DNA of 64,000 nucleotides. Origin: an uncultured Pelagibacteraceae bacterium. Its GTDB lineage: Bacteria > Pseudomonadota > Alphaproteobacteria > Pelagibacterales > Pelagibacteraceae. The translations under genes and the position numbers were made by a program. The notes below the pieces were generated by a model that saw nothing but the letters and a program-made list of their open reading frames with translations, was not told where the DNA came from and searched no databases. Numbering within the stretch: the first letter of the stretch is position 1; each line of letters begins with the position of its first letter. Positions 41,784-51,698 of the stretch are shown here, piece by piece. The stretch is from the NCBI GenBank assembly GCA_902619925.1, contig CACNFY010000002.1, forward strand, positions 124,001 through 188,000, in the 5' to 3' direction.

Positions 41784-44216
41784 ATGAAAAATAAAGCTAA
41801 AGTTGTTGTAGTTGGTGGTGGTGTTGTTGGTGTGAGTGCATTGTATCACCTCGCAAAAAAGGGTTGGTCAGATGTTGTATTAGTAGAGAGAAAAGAATTG
41901 ACTTCAGGATCTACTTGGCACGCCGCTGGATTACTTCCTTTATTTAATATGAGTTACTCAGTTGGACAATTACATAAATATGCTGTGAATTTGTACAAAA
42001 CTCTTGAAGAAGAGACAGGAAAAAATGTTGGTTTTAGCGTTGTTTCAAATATTAGATTAGCAAGCAACAAAGATAGAATGGATGAGTATTATCAATATGC
42101 TGGGGTTGCCCAAACTATTGGTGTGAAAGTAAACTTTTTAAAACCTGAGCAAGTAAAAGAAATTTGGCCATTATGTCATACAGATGATTTGGTGGGTGCT
42201 ATCCAACATCCAGAGGATGGTTACATACAGCCTGCAGATTTAACTCAGGCATTAGCAACAGGAGCTAGAAATAGAGGTGCAGAAATTTATAGAAATACTT
42301 CAGTGGTCGGAATTAAACAAACTAATACTGGCTGGGTAGTTGAAACTGATAAGGGGTCTATAGAGTGTGAGCATGTTATTTCATGCTCTGGAAATTTTGC
42401 AAGACAAACAGGAAAAATGGTTGGATTAGATATTCCAGTTATTCCTGTTGAACATCAGTATATTGTTACAGAGCCACATCCAGAAATTCAGAAAAGAAAA
42501 AAAGATGGTTTACCAGAGATGGGAGTTTTAAGAGATAGTGATAGCAGATGGTACATGAGAGAGGAGGCAGGTGGATTAATTTTAGGGCCTTACGAAGACG
42601 GTGCACCAGCATGTTATGTTGATGGTCCATCTAAAGATTCAGAATATGAACTTTTTCAAGAAGATCTAGAAAGGCTTGCCCCCCATATTGAAGGTGCAAT
42701 TCATCGTGTTCCAGCTTTTGGTGAAGTGGGAGTAAAAAAAGTTTATAATGGTGCAATTTGTTATACCCCGGATGGTAATCCAATTGTTGGACCAGCGTGG
42801 GGTTTAAAAAATTTCTGGATTAATGAAGGTCATAGTTTTGGAATTACCGCGGCAGGCGGTGCAGGTTGGCAATTAGCCGAGTGGATAGTAGACGGAGAAC
42901 CTACAATTGATATGTTGGGTGTTGAGCCAAGAAGATACGGAGATTATTGTTCAAAATCATATTTAAAAGTAAAAAATGAAGAAGCATATAGCCATGTTTT
43001 TATTACTCACTTTCCAGATGAAGAGCGACCAGCAGCAAGACCCTTAAGAACAGCACCTTGTTATGATCGTATGAAAAATTTAGGTGCAGTTTTTGGTCAA
43101 AAATTTGGATGGGAAAGGCCAAATTTTTTTGCAACTGATGGAATGGAGCAAAAAGATGATTGGTCGTTCAGAAGATCGAGATGGTTCAAAGCAGTCGAAA
43201 AAGAATGCAAGAATGTTAGAGAGAATGTTGGTATTTTAGATATGTCTGCATTTGCAAAATGCAGAATAAAAGGTCCTGGGGCAGAAGAGTTTTTAGATAA
43301 TTTAGTAGCTAACAAGTTGCCAAAAAAAGTAGGAAGAATAAATTTATGTCACGCATTAAATACAAAGGGTGGAGTACACTCAGAGTTTACCATAATGAGA
43401 GAAACTGAGAATAGTTTTTATCTTGTATCTGCAGGTGCTTTCCAAAGACTAGACCACGATTGGATATTAAGATGGATGCCCAATGATGGGTCTGTACAGT
43501 TTGAAAACTTGACCAATAGTACAGGTGTGCTGGTTGTTTCTGGTCCTAAAGCAAGGGAATTAATGAAAAGAGTATCCAAGGATGATTTTTCAAATGAAAA
43601 TTTTAAATGGTTAAGTGCTAAGAATGTCGATGTAGGTTATGCGCCAGTTAATGCTATGAGGGTAAACTTTGTTGGAGAGCTCGGATGGGAACTTCATCAT
43701 CCAATTGAGTATCAAAATCACATATTTGATAAATTAATGGAGGCGGGGCAAGATTTAGGTATTAAGCCCTTTGGAATAAGAGCAATGAATAGTTTAAGAG
43801 TTGAAAAGTCATATAAATTGGTTGGTACTGAATTATCCATTGAGTACTCACCGTATGAAAGTGGTTTAGATAGGTTTGTTCATCCTAATAAAGGAAGCTT
43901 CATAGGACTTGAGGCACTAAATAAATGGAGAGAAAAAGGTTTTGATAATAAGTTAGTAACTTTAGAGGTGCACAATATAGAAGATGCTGATGTGTTAGGA
44001 AACAATCCAATATATGAAAACGGAAGTGTGATCGGAAGAGCAACTGGTGGTGATTATGGTTTTAGACTAGGTAAATCAATTGCATTAGGTATGGTCAAAC
44101 CTAATTTAGCTAACGTTGGACAAAAATTAAAAGTAGAAATCTTAGGAAAAAAACATGAGGCTACTATTTTAGAGGAAAGCCCTTATGATCCTGAAAATAA
44201 ATTGTTAAGAGCATAA
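41784..44216 (+). CDS. Dimethylglycine/sarcosine dehydrogenase-like flavoprotein with C-terminal GcvT domain
   Basis: An 810-aa protein with the human DMGDH/SARDH layout: an N-terminal FAD-binding DAO domain ([20 protein letters not shown]; flavin-linking His46 in STWHAAGL), the FAO linker, then a C-terminal GcvT-type folate domain ([39 protein letters not shown]). It oxidatively removes N-methyl groups, passing electrons to ETF and the C1 unit to THF as methylene-THF. Its stop overlaps etfB by 1 bp, and etfA and ETF-QO follow, giving a complete route to the quinone pool. Dimethylglycine versus sarcosine specificity is not readable. Confidence 0.92.
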   Translation: MKNKAKVVVVGGGVVGVSALYHLAKKGWSDVVLVERKELTSGSTWHAAGLLPLFNMSYSVGQLHKYAVNLYKTLEEETGKNVGFSVVSNIRLASNKDRMDEYYQYAGVAQTIGVKVNFLKPEQVKEIWPLCHTDDLVGAIQHPEDGYIQPADLTQALATGARNRGAEIYRNTSVVGIKQTNTGWVVETDKGSIECEHVISCSGNFARQTGKMVGLDIPVIPVEHQYIVTEPHPEIQKRKKDGLPEMGVLRDSDSRWYMREEAGGLILGPYEDGAPACYVDGPSKDSEYELFQEDLERLAPHIEGAIHRVPAFGEVGVKKVYNGAICYTPDGNPIVGPAWGLKNFWINEGHSFGITAAGGAGWQLAEWIVDGEPTIDMLGVEPRRYGDYCSKSYLKVKNEEAYSHVFITHFPDEERPAARPLRTAPCYDRMKNLGAVFGQKFGWERPNFFATDGMEQKDDWSFRRSRWFKAVEKECKNVRENVGILDMSAFAKCRIKGPGAEEFLDNLVANKLPKKVGRINLCHALNTKGGVHSEFTIMRETENSFYLVSAGAFQRLDHDWILRWMPNDGSVQFENLTNSTGVLVVSGPKARELMKRVSKDDFSNENFKWLSAKNVDVGYAPVNAMRVNFVGELGWELHHPIEYQNHIFDKLMEAGQDLGIKPFGIRAMNSLRVEKSYKLVGTELSIEYSPYESGLDRFVHPNKGSFIGLEALNKWREKGFDNKLVTLEVHNIEDADVLGNNPIYENGSVIGRATGGDYGFRLGKSIALGMVKPNLANVGQKLKVEILGKKHEATILEESPYDPENKLLRA

Positions 44217-44965
44217 TGAAGATATTAGTAGCAGTAAAAAGAGTTATTGATTACAATGTTCAAATTAGAGTTAAAGAGGATAATAGTGGTATCGTAACCG
44301 ATAATGTAAAAATGTCTACAAATCCACCCGATGATAATGCGATTGAAGAAGCAGTTAAAATAAAAGAGAGTGGCAAAGCTACAGAAATAGTTGCTATCAC
44401 AATAGGAGATGATAAAGCACAGGAAACAGTTAGAAAAGCATTAGCAGTCGGAGCTGATAGAGGAATTCATGTTAAAGCTGACGGAATAATTGAACCACTA
44501 GCTGTATCAAAAATTTTAAAAGCAGTCGTAGAAAAAGAAAAACCCGATCTAGTATTTATGGGAAAACAAGCAATTGATGATGATTGCAACCAAACTGGAC
44601 AAATGTTAGCCGCGTTATTAAACTGGCCTCAAGCAACTTTTGCCTCAGAAATTAATGTAAAAGACAAAAGTTTAGAAGTAACAAGGGAGGTAGATGAGGG
44701 TTTGGAAACAATAGAGGTAAATATTCCAGCGATTGTAACTTGTGATTTAAGATTAAATGAACCCAGGTACGCTTCACTGCCAAATATAATGAAGGCAAAA
44801 AAAAAACCAATAGATCAAATGAGTGCTACAGATTTAGGAGTTGATACAAAACCGAGAATCGAGCAAATTAAAGTTGAAGAACCACCTAAAAGAAAAGCAG
44901 GAATAAAAGTCGCAAACGTTGCGGAATTAGTAAATAAATTAAAAAATGAGGCAAAAGTAATCTAA
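44216..44965 (+). CDS. etfB: Electron transfer flavoprotein beta subunit
   Basis: A 249-aa ETF beta subunit: [61 protein letters not shown] (nucleotide site) and [23 protein letters not shown] (recognition loop). It takes electrons from the dehydrogenase encoded upstream and, with EtfA, passes them to ETF-QO. Coupled by 1-bp overlaps on both sides. Confidence 0.97.
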   Translation: MKILVAVKRVIDYNVQIRVKEDNSGIVTDNVKMSTNPPDDNAIEEAVKIKESGKATEIVAITIGDDKAQETVRKALAVGADRGIHVKADGIIEPLAVSKILKAVVEKEKPDLVFMGKQAIDDDCNQTGQMLAALLNWPQATFASEINVKDKSLEVTREVDEGLETIEVNIPAIVTCDLRLNEPRYASLPNIMKAKKKPIDQMSATDLGVDTKPRIEQIKVEEPPKRKAGIKVANVAELVNKLKNEAKVI

Positions 44966-45918
44966 TGTCAGTATTATTAATCGCAGAACATAATAATAAA
45001 GAATTAAAGCCATTTACTCTTAATGTAATAAATGCTGCAACACAAATTGATCAAGATACACATGTGTTATTAATTGGTCATAATGCAGATCTTGTTGCTA
45101 AATCAATATCAGAAGTATCAGGTGTTAAAAAAGTAATTCATGTAGATAGCCCAATTTATGAAAATTATGTTGCAGAAAATTATGTGCCAGTAATTTTAAA
45201 ATATGCAGAAAACTATTCACATATAGTTAGTGCAGCAAACACTTTTGGAAAAAATCTAATGCCTAGAGTTGCAGCAAATTTAGACACTTCTCAAGTAAGT
45301 GATATAATAAAAGTAATATCAGCTGATACTTTTCTAAGACCAATTTATGCAGGTAATGCATTTGCTACAGTTAAAACAAATGACTCAAAAAAATGTATAA
45401 CAGTAAGACCTACATCTTTTGACCCAGCACCTTCTTCAGGAGGATCAGCTGAAATTATTAAAGGAGAACCCGGAGAAGAATATTTATCAACTAAATTTGT
45501 AAAAAAAGAAGAAATTAAATCTGACAGACCAGAATTAGGGACTGCTAGAATAGTAATATCAGGAGGTAGAGGTTTACAAAGTGGTGAAAATTTTAAACTA
45601 ATTACTGCTGTTGCTGATAAATTAAACGCAGCAATTGGCGCATCTAGAGCAGCAGTTGATGCAGGATATATTACTAACGACCATCAAGTTGGACAGACAG
45701 GCAAAGTTGTTGTTCCTGATTTATATATTGCAGTTGGTATTTCAGGTGCAATTCAACACCTAGCAGGAATGAAGGAAAGCAAAGTAATTGTCGCAATCAA
45801 TAAAGACGGGGAAGCTCCAATATTTAGCGTTGCAGATTACGGTTTAGAAGCTGATCTTTTTGAAGCGCTTCCTCAATTCTTAGAAGAGTTGAACAAATTA
45901 AACACTATACAAAAATAA
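44965..45918 (+). CDS. etfA: Electron transfer flavoprotein alpha subunit
   Basis: A 317-aa ETF alpha subunit with the FAD domain ARIVISGGRGLQSGENFKLI, AAIGASRAAVDAGYITNDHQVGQTGK and PDLYIAVGISGAIQHLAGMK, the standard C-terminal FAD-binding pattern. Partner of EtfB; the two form the soluble electron carrier between the demethylating dehydrogenase and ETF-QO. Length is normal. Confidence 0.97.
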   Translation: MSVLLIAEHNNKELKPFTLNVINAATQIDQDTHVLLIGHNADLVAKSISEVSGVKKVIHVDSPIYENYVAENYVPVILKYAENYSHIVSAANTFGKNLMPRVAANLDTSQVSDIIKVISADTFLRPIYAGNAFATVKTNDSKKCITVRPTSFDPAPSSGGSAEIIKGEPGEEYLSTKFVKKEEIKSDRPELGTARIVISGGRGLQSGENFKLITAVADKLNAAIGASRAAVDAGYITNDHQVGQTGKVVVPDLYIAVGISGAIQHLAGMKESKVIVAINKDGEAPIFSVADYGLEADLFEALPQFLEELNKLNTIQK

Positions 45919-45939
45919 CAAATACTGTAAAAAAATCAT

Positions 45940-47559
45940 ATGTCCAGAGAAGTTATGGAATATGATGTAGTGATTGTTGGTGGCGGACCATCAGGCTTGT
46001 CCGCTGCAATTAAACTAAAACAATTAAATTCTGAAATAAATATTTGTGTTTTAGAGAAAGCTTCTGAAATAGGTGCGCATATTCTATCTGGAAATGTATT
46101 TGAAACAAAAGCACTTGATGAACTATTTCCTAATTGGAAAGAATTAAATGCACCTGTCAAAACAAAGGTTACAAAAGAAAAATTTTTGTTTTTAGGAAAA
46201 AATAAAGCACTAAGCTGGCCAACATGGTTGCTACCTAAAGTTCAAAAAAATCATAACAATTATATTATTAGTTTAGCAAATATGTGTAGATGGCTGGCAG
46301 AACAAGCAGAAGGACTTGGTGTTGAAATATTCCCAGGATTCCCAGCAAGTGAAATTATTTATAACGATGATGGCTCCGTTAAAGGTGTTGCAACTCAAGA
46401 TATGGGTATAGATAAACAAGGCAATAAAAAAGATAGCTTCGAATCAGGTATTGAACTACATGCAAAAGTAACTGTGTTTGCTGAAGGTTGTAGAGGACAT
46501 TTAGGAAAACAATTAATTAGTAAATTTGATTTAAGTAAAGGAAAAGATCCTCAGCAATATGGAATAGGTTTAAAAGAAATTTGGGAAGTTAACGAAAAAC
46601 AGCATGATGAAGGTCTTGTGATGCATACGGCTGGTTGGCCATTAGACAATCAAACCTATGGTGGAAGCTTTATGTATCATGCAGAAAATAAACAAATATT
46701 TTTAGGTTATGTAATTGGTTTGGATTATAAAAATCCACATTTATCACCATTTGATGAGTTTCAAAGATTTAAAACACATCCTTCCATAAAAAAATATTTA
46801 GATGGAGGAAAAAGAATTTCATACGGTGCTAGAGCTTTAATTGAGGGTGGTTTACAAAGTTTACCACAAATGTATATGCCAGGTGCTCTATTAGTTGGTT
46901 GCGATGCAGGTACACTTAACATGCCAAAAATAAAAGGCTCTCATACTGCAATGAAAAGTGGCATGATAGCTGCTGAGACTATATTTGAGCATTTAAAAGA
47001 TAAAAAACCTTTATCAATTTATGAAGATAAATTTAAAAATTCTTGGGTTTATGAAGAATTATATGCTGCAAGGAATGTTAAACCTAGTTTTAATTGGGGT
47101 TTAATTTTAGGAATTATCTTTACTGGTATTGATCAAATTTTATTTAGAGGTAAACTTCCATTTACCCTTAAACATAAAAATGCCGATCATGAGGCATTAC
47201 TTCCAGCAGATAAAATGCCTAAAATTGAATATCCTAAACCTGATAATATTATAACTTTTGATAAAACAAGTTCCGTATATTTAACTGGTACTAATCATAC
47301 TGAAAACCAACCGGTTCATTTACATCTAAAAAATCCTGATTTACCAATAAGTTTTAATATAGATAAATATGATGAACCTGCGCAAAGATACTGTCCTGCA
47401 GGTGTTTACGAAGTGCAAAAAGAAAATGAAATATTAAAATTTGTTATAAATTCTCAAAATTGTATTCATTGTAAAACTTGCGATATAAAAGAGCCATCGC
47501 AAAATATAAATTGGGTTACTCCTGAAGGTGGAGGTGGTCCTAAATATGGAAATATGTAG
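45940..47559 (+). CDS. Electron transfer flavoprotein-ubiquinone oxidoreductase
   Basis: A 539-aa membrane-associated flavoprotein. The N-terminal FAD motif is DVVIVGGGPSGLSAAIKLKQ, the middle contains the family block SFMYHAENKQIFLGYVIGLDYKNP, and GCDAGTLNMPKIKGSHTAMKSG is characteristic. The C-terminal 4Fe-4S cluster uses CPAGVYE (Cys) and NCIHCKTCDIKEP, ending PEGGGGPKYGNM. It oxidises reduced ETF and reduces ubiquinone. The gene follows etfA after about 20 bp and completes the electron route. It abuts the convergent DUF2237 gene with no gap. Confidence 0.96.
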   Translation: MSREVMEYDVVIVGGGPSGLSAAIKLKQLNSEINICVLEKASEIGAHILSGNVFETKALDELFPNWKELNAPVKTKVTKEKFLFLGKNKALSWPTWLLPKVQKNHNNYIISLANMCRWLAEQAEGLGVEIFPGFPASEIIYNDDGSVKGVATQDMGIDKQGNKKDSFESGIELHAKVTVFAEGCRGHLGKQLISKFDLSKGKDPQQYGIGLKEIWEVNEKQHDEGLVMHTAGWPLDNQTYGGSFMYHAENKQIFLGYVIGLDYKNPHLSPFDEFQRFKTHPSIKKYLDGGKRISYGARALIEGGLQSLPQMYMPGALLVGCDAGTLNMPKIKGSHTAMKSGMIAAETIFEHLKDKKPLSIYEDKFKNSWVYEELYAARNVKPSFNWGLILGIIFTGIDQILFRGKLPFTLKHKNADHEALLPADKMPKIEYPKPDNIITFDKTSSVYLTGTNHTENQPVHLHLKNPDLPISFNIDKYDEPAQRYCPAGVYEVQKENEILKFVINSQNCIHCKTCDIKEPSQNINWVTPEGGGGPKYGNM

Positions 47560-47943
47560 TTAATAAAGATCTTTAGCAAACCTTTTTAAAGTCTCTAAAG
47601 ATATTATTTTAAGAGTATTTTCGTGAGTTCTTTTTAAATAAATTGGACATCCCTTACCTGCCTGAATAGCTCTTGAAAACCAGCTTGCACAAACACACCA
47701 TTTATCACCACTTTTTAAACCTGGAAAACCATGATTTGGGTGAGGGGTTATTAAATCATTTCCTGCCTCTTTACACCAAATTAAAAATTCATCATTTACC
47801 TCAGCACAAACTGTATGTATTCCCCTATCTCTTTCATCTGTATTACAACAACCGTCTCTATACCACCCTGTAAGAGGTAGTTTTGAGCAAATTTCTAAAT
47901 CCTCACCAAAAACATTTTTTTGTATTTTAGCTTCCATAGACAT
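47560..47943 (-). CDS. DUF2237-family protein
   Basis: A roughly 127-aa protein with the DUF2237 blocks KNVFGEDLEICSKLPLTGWY, RDGCCNTDERDRGIHTVCA, NDLITPHPNHGFPGLKSGDKWCVCASWF and CPIYLKRTHENTL. Cysteines and histidines are well conserved. Starts at 47943 or 47937 give the family-typical N-terminus. A longer frame reaching 48021 is an artefact of overlap with the upstream oxygenase. It overlaps that gene by 17 bp. Function unknown. Confidence 0.85.
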   Translation of the reverse strand: MSMEAKIQKNVFGEDLEICSKLPLTGWYRDGCCNTDERDRGIHTVCAEVNDEFLIWCKEAGNDLITPHPNHGFPGLKSGDKWCVCASWFSRAIQAGKGCPIYLKRTHENTLKIISLETLKRFAKDLY

Positions 47944-48568
47944 TATAAATCTTTTCATCAATTTTTGCGTTAAAAGATATTGACCTTCTCTCCTCATCAG
48001 ATCCTTTAAATGGAAAAACACTATGCATCATATAATTTGGAAAAAAATAAAAATCGCCTACTTCAGGAACTATGTTTAAAGTTGAGTGACATAAAAACAT
48101 TTTTGAACCATGAATTAATTGTAAATTACCACCTCTGTAAGTCTTGCTCTCTTTTTTTTGTACATGAGTACCCAAACTTTTTGGAACTTTTAAAAAACCT
48201 GCTCCTGAAATATGTCCACTATGCCAGTGAGTAGGATTATACTCATTTTTAAATTGTCTTACTACCCATGAACTCATTATATGTAATTTAGATATTTTAT
48301 CTTCTGTTTCGATCTCTATCCATTTTTGTACACAATCTGCAAGAAATTGACCCCAGCCTGTTTCTTCCATTATTTTTTGTTCTAATTTAAATTCCTGCGT
48401 TACGTCACCCACTAAATTATTTCCGTTATCTAACTGTTTTGACTTTTTTTCATTTGAAATTATTTCATCTATGTAATTATTTAATTTCAAAATTAGATTT
48501 TCTGGCATTTTTACTTTAAATACCGACGGTCCAAACCTTCTTATTAGTTCAAAATTAATTTTATCCAT
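47927..48568 (-). CDS. 2OG-Fe(II) oxygenase-like protein (TIGR02466-type)
   Basis: A 213-aa putative hydroxylase. Residues near WVVRQFKNEYNPTHWHSG form the family strand with HxH/D-type metal ligands (THWHSG), followed by SGAGFLKVPKSLGTH. A distal His and the 2OG Arg lie in FPNYMMHSVFPF and RRSISFNAKID. Proteins of this type occur in marine bacteria and in cyanophage or pelagiphage genomes. It begins 2 bp after hisI and overlaps the DUF2237 gene. Target unknown. Confidence 0.78.
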   Translation of the reverse strand: MDKINFELIRRFGPSVFKVKMPENLILKLNNYIDEIISNEKKSKQLDNGNNLVGDVTQEFKLEQKIMEETGWGQFLADCVQKWIEIETEDKISKLHIMSSWVVRQFKNEYNPTHWHSGHISGAGFLKVPKSLGTHVQKKESKTYRGGNLQLIHGSKMFLCHSTLNIVPEVGDFYFFPNYMMHSVFPFKGSDEERRSISFNAKIDEKIYNVYGS

Positions 48569-48570
48569 GT

Positions 48571-49038
48571 TTAAATTTTTGTTGGATTTGGTTGTCCTTT
48601 ATAAACTTTTTCAGGATCAAATTTTTTTTCTTTTTCTTTAAAACTCATTTTAATATTTCTTCCATTTTCAATTTTACCCAATGGTATTGATCTATAAAAA
48701 CATGATCTGTATCCAACATGACAACTGGATCCTTTTCCAATATCAACAGTCATCCAAATAGTATCTTGATCATCATCAATTCTTAATTCACTTACTTTTT
48801 GAATAAATCCACTTGTTTTACCTTTATGCCATATTTGCTTTCTCGACCTACTCCAATAATGCGCCTCTCCAGTTTCAATAGTCATCTTTAATGCTTCTAC
48901 ATTCATGTAGCCATGCATCAATACCTCTTTAGTATTTGCGCAAGTTGTCACAACTGGAATTAAACCATCGTTATCAAATTTTGGGGAAAGTAAGTTCCCT
49001 TCCTCTATTTCTGCAACATTTTCTCTTTTTTTAAACAT
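48571..49038 (-). CDS. hisI: Phosphoribosyl-AMP cyclohydrolase
   Basis: Opens the PR-AMP ring in histidine synthesis. The 155-aa protein has the metal-binding blocks DGLIPVVTTCANTKEVLMHG, MNVEALKMTIETGEAHYWSRSR, KIWHKG-like (here QIWHKGKTSGFIQKV), DDDQDTIWMTVDIG and GSSCHVGYRSCFYR with the conserved Cys pair. Slightly longer than average at the N-terminus. First gene of a minus-strand trio with the 2OG oxygenase and DUF2237 genes, divergent from folE. Confidence 0.95.
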   Translation of the reverse strand: MFKKRENVAEIEEGNLLSPKFDNDGLIPVVTTCANTKEVLMHGYMNVEALKMTIETGEAHYWSRSRKQIWHKGKTSGFIQKVSELRIDDDQDTIWMTVDIGKGSSCHVGYRSCFYRSIPLGKIENGRNIKMSFKEKEKKFDPEKVYKGQPNPTKI

Positions 49039-49112
49039 GTGTTATTTTATTAGCATATTTGAAAATATAATAAATATTTTAAAAATAATGATTTATATAT
49101 ATAACGTTTTTG

Positions 49113-49721
49113 ATGAAATCTGAAAAAAATAAAATTGTCGATTTTAAAGAGAGTACCACTATATCTGACAAAGAAGCTGAAGAGGCTTTCATAAAAATAC
49201 TTAAATGGATTGGAGAAGATCCAACTAGAGAAGGACTAATCGAAACTCCAAAAAGAGTTACAAAAGCATTTAAGGAATACTTTAAAGGATATAAAGAGGA
49301 TCCGAATAAAATTTTAGACAAAACTTTTGGAGATGTAGACGGCTATGATGATATGGTTGTGCAAAAAAATATCTCAGTGCAAAGTCATTGTGAACATCAT
49401 ATGGCGCCTATTATAGGAATAGCGCATGTTGCATATATACCTAATGAGAGGGTTGTAGGATTAAGTAAGCTTGCAAGAGTAGTTGAAGTATTTTCAAAAA
49501 GACTCCAAACCCAAGAGAGATTAACAATGCAAATTGCTACCACTTTAATGGAAACTTTAGATGCAAAAGGCGTAGCAGTAACTATAGACTCAACTCACCA
49601 GTGCATGACTATGCGTGGGATAAAGAAAGAGCAGGCTACCACAGTTACAAATTATTATCTTGGTCAATTTAAAGAAGACTTAAGTTATCAAAATAGATAT
49701 TTGCGATTCATAAGCAAATAA
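49113..49721 (+). CDS. folE: GTP cyclohydrolase I
   Basis: Makes dihydroneopterin triphosphate from GTP, the first step of folate synthesis. The roughly 202-aa protein contains EDPTREGLIETPKRVTKAFKEYFKGY, the zinc-binding ISVQSHCEHHMAPI, GLSKLARVVEVFSKRLQTQERLT and DSTHQCMTMRGIKK. ATG at 49113 is preferred; a TTG one codon upstream is also open. THF supply fits the C1 enzymes elsewhere in the window. Confidence 0.96.
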   Translation: MKSEKNKIVDFKESTTISDKEAEEAFIKILKWIGEDPTREGLIETPKRVTKAFKEYFKGYKEDPNKILDKTFGDVDGYDDMVVQKNISVQSHCEHHMAPIIGIAHVAYIPNERVVGLSKLARVVEVFSKRLQTQERLTMQIATTLMETLDAKGVAVTIDSTHQCMTMRGIKKEQATTVTNYYLGQFKEDLSYQNRYLRFISK

Positions 49722-49741
49722 TATTTAATATCAATTTTAAA

Positions 49742-50743
49742 ATGTCTAATAAATTTAAAGCTATAGTTATAGATAATCAAAACGAAAAATTTACAAGAGA
49801 GATAAAAGAATTAGATAAAAGTTTTTTAAAAGATGGCGATGTTCTCGTAAAAGTTGATTACTCAGACTTAAATTTTAAAGATGCAATGATTTTAAAAAAT
49901 GGAGGTAAACTTGTTAAAGAATTTCCAAGAATCCCAGGTATTGATTTTTCAGGGATAGTAGCTGAGTCAAATGATCCAGAATTCAAAGAGGGAGATAAAG
50001 TAATTTTAACGGGTTGCAGGGTAGGTGAACTCTTTCACGGAGGATATTCACAGTATGCGAAAGTCCAGAGAGATTTTTTAATTAAATGCCCAGATCGTAT
50101 TAGCACTAAACAAGCGATGGTGTTAGGAACTGCTGGATTAACAGCTTTGCTATGTGCCTTTTCTGTAAAAGCTAGAGAAGAACTTCTTTTACAAAGCAAA
50201 GTCAATGACGTTTTAGTGACTGGATCTACGGGAGGTGTCGGGATGGTGGCAGTTATGGTATTGTCAAATATGGGTATAAACGTTACTGCAATTACAGGCA
50301 AACCCGAAAAAGAAAATTACCTAAAAGAACTTGGTGCAAAAAACGTTATAAATCGTAAAGAATTTGAAGGTGAGCCAAAACTTTTAGACAAAGGTACTTG
50401 GGATGGTGTTGTTGATACTGTAGGGGGTAATATTTTATCTAATGCTATATCTCAAACTAAACCTAAAGGAATTGTTGCATTATGTGGAAATGCAAGCAGC
50501 AATAAATTAAATACAAATGTTTTACCATTTATTTTAAGAGCTATTAAACTTTGGGGCGTAGACTCTGTTAATATAAGTAAAAAAAGAAAGCAATTTATTT
50601 GGGGCGAATTTCCAGGATTAATTGATTTTAGTGTTTTAGAGAAATCTATAAAAGAATTAAGCCTTGAGGAATTGTTAGAAGTATTTCCAAATATGTTAGA
50701 GGGCAAATTAAACAATAAAATACTTGTGAATGTTAATAAATAA
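49742..50743 (+). CDS. AcuI/YhdH-type quinone-oxidoreductase (acrylyl-CoA reductase family)
   Basis: A 333-aa medium-chain dehydrogenase/reductase without the structural zinc site. VDYSDLNFKDAMIL, FPRIPGIDFSGIVAES, GTAGLTALLCAF, VLVTGSTGGVGMVAV (NADPH loop) and GWDGVVDTVGG (here GTWDGVVDTVGG) are YhdH/AcuI hallmarks. AcuI reduces acryloyl-CoA, a toxic intermediate of DMSP and acrylate breakdown. SAR11 cells handle DMSP, so this role is plausible. A LysR regulator starts at its stop codon, suggesting it is controlled by that regulator. Confidence 0.87.
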   Translation: MSNKFKAIVIDNQNEKFTREIKELDKSFLKDGDVLVKVDYSDLNFKDAMILKNGGKLVKEFPRIPGIDFSGIVAESNDPEFKEGDKVILTGCRVGELFHGGYSQYAKVQRDFLIKCPDRISTKQAMVLGTAGLTALLCAFSVKAREELLLQSKVNDVLVTGSTGGVGMVAVMVLSNMGINVTAITGKPEKENYLKELGAKNVINRKEFEGEPKLLDKGTWDGVVDTVGGNILSNAISQTKPKGIVALCGNASSNKLNTNVLPFILRAIKLWGVDSVNISKKRKQFIWGEFPGLIDFSVLEKSIKELSLEELLEVFPNMLEGKLNNKILVNVNK

Positions 50744-51634
50744 ATGGATTGGGATAAATTAAAAATTTTTCATGCAGTTGCTGAAGCTGGTAGTTTTACT
50801 AGTGCAACTGTTTTGCTTAATTTGAGCCAATCTGCAATTAGTAGACAGATACAATCATTAGAAGATGATTTAAAAGTAAAGTTATTTGAGAGACATGCCA
50901 GGGGTCTTACACTGACTGAAAATGGTGAGTATGTATTTAAAACTGCTCACGAAGTAATTGGTAAATTAAAAGAAGTTGAAACAACTTTAAGTGATAAAAA
51001 AGATAAACCTAGCGGAAAATTAGTAGTAACAACAGTATTAAGTTTTGGTACTACTTGGTTAACACCTAGAATACAAGAGTTTATGGACCTAAATCCAGAA
51101 ATTGAAGTAGAATTGGTATTTGATAATAAAGAATTAGATTTAAGTACAAGACAAGCAGATATTGGAATTTTTATGAGGAGACCAAAACAACTCAATTATA
51201 TCCAAAAAAAATTAGTCGATATAAATTATCATATTTATGGATCGCCTAAATATTTGGAAAAATATGGTTATCCTAAAACTTTAAGCGATTTGAATAAGCA
51301 TAAATTTATATCATTTGGTAAAGGCGCGCCTTCTCCTGTCTTTAATCCAGATTGGGCTCTAAAACTTGGAATGAAAGAAAATAAAAAAAGAAAAACATGT
51401 ATGAGAGTTAATAGTGTTTATGGACTACTTCTAGCAGTTCAAAGTGGAGTAGGTTTAGCAGCGTTACCAGATTATATCACCATGAAACAGCCAAATATTG
51501 TTAAAGTGCTCCCAAATATTGAAGGGCCAATAACAGAGGCCCATTTTGTATATCCAGCATCTTTAAAAAATGTTGCTAGGGTTACCTCATTTAGAAACTT
51601 CCTGTACAGTAAAATACAGGAATGGGAATTTTAA
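50744..51634 (+). CDS. LysR-family transcriptional regulator
   Basis: A 296-aa regulator. The N-terminal winged helix-turn-helix (LKIFHAVAEAGSFTSATVLL, LSQSAISRQIQSLEDDLKVKLFERHARG) is followed by a LysR substrate-binding domain (GKLVVTTVLSFGTTWLTPRI; ADIGIFMRRPKQLN; VQSGVGLAALPDYI). The gene starts immediately after acuI's stop, so it is probably co-transcribed. The effector is unknown; acrylate- or acryloyl-CoA-related ligands would be natural candidates. Confidence 0.93.
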   Translation: MDWDKLKIFHAVAEAGSFTSATVLLNLSQSAISRQIQSLEDDLKVKLFERHARGLTLTENGEYVFKTAHEVIGKLKEVETTLSDKKDKPSGKLVVTTVLSFGTTWLTPRIQEFMDLNPEIEVELVFDNKELDLSTRQADIGIFMRRPKQLNYIQKKLVDINYHIYGSPKYLEKYGYPKTLSDLNKHKFISFGKGAPSPVFNPDWALKLGMKENKKRKTCMRVNSVYGLLLAVQSGVGLAALPDYITMKQPNIVKVLPNIEGPITEAHFVYPASLKNVARVTSFRNFLYSKIQEWEF

Positions 51635-51681
51635 AAAAAAGATAAAAAATAAGCAAATACTTGATATTTTGGTGCTACAAT

Positions 51682-51698
51682 ATGATAATAATTATCAT
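51682..51698. promoter_or_regulatory. Fur-box-like operator upstream of the iron-binding protein gene
   Basis: Positions 51682-51698 form a perfect 8-1-8 palindrome whose core TGATAAT-A-ATTATCA equals the classical 7-1-7 Fur box. A weaker copy (TGAGAATAATAATCA) lies at 51705-51719. Both are 47-85 bp upstream of the iron(III)-binding protein start, where binding would block transcription when iron is replete. The sequence match is direct; occupancy is inference. Confidence 0.8.

Noticed and set aside
51599..51622. Inverted repeat with 8-bp arms (51599-51606 and 51615-51622) at the end of the LysR gene
   Set aside because: It lies inside the coding sequence and is not followed by a T-tract, so a terminator role is weak.
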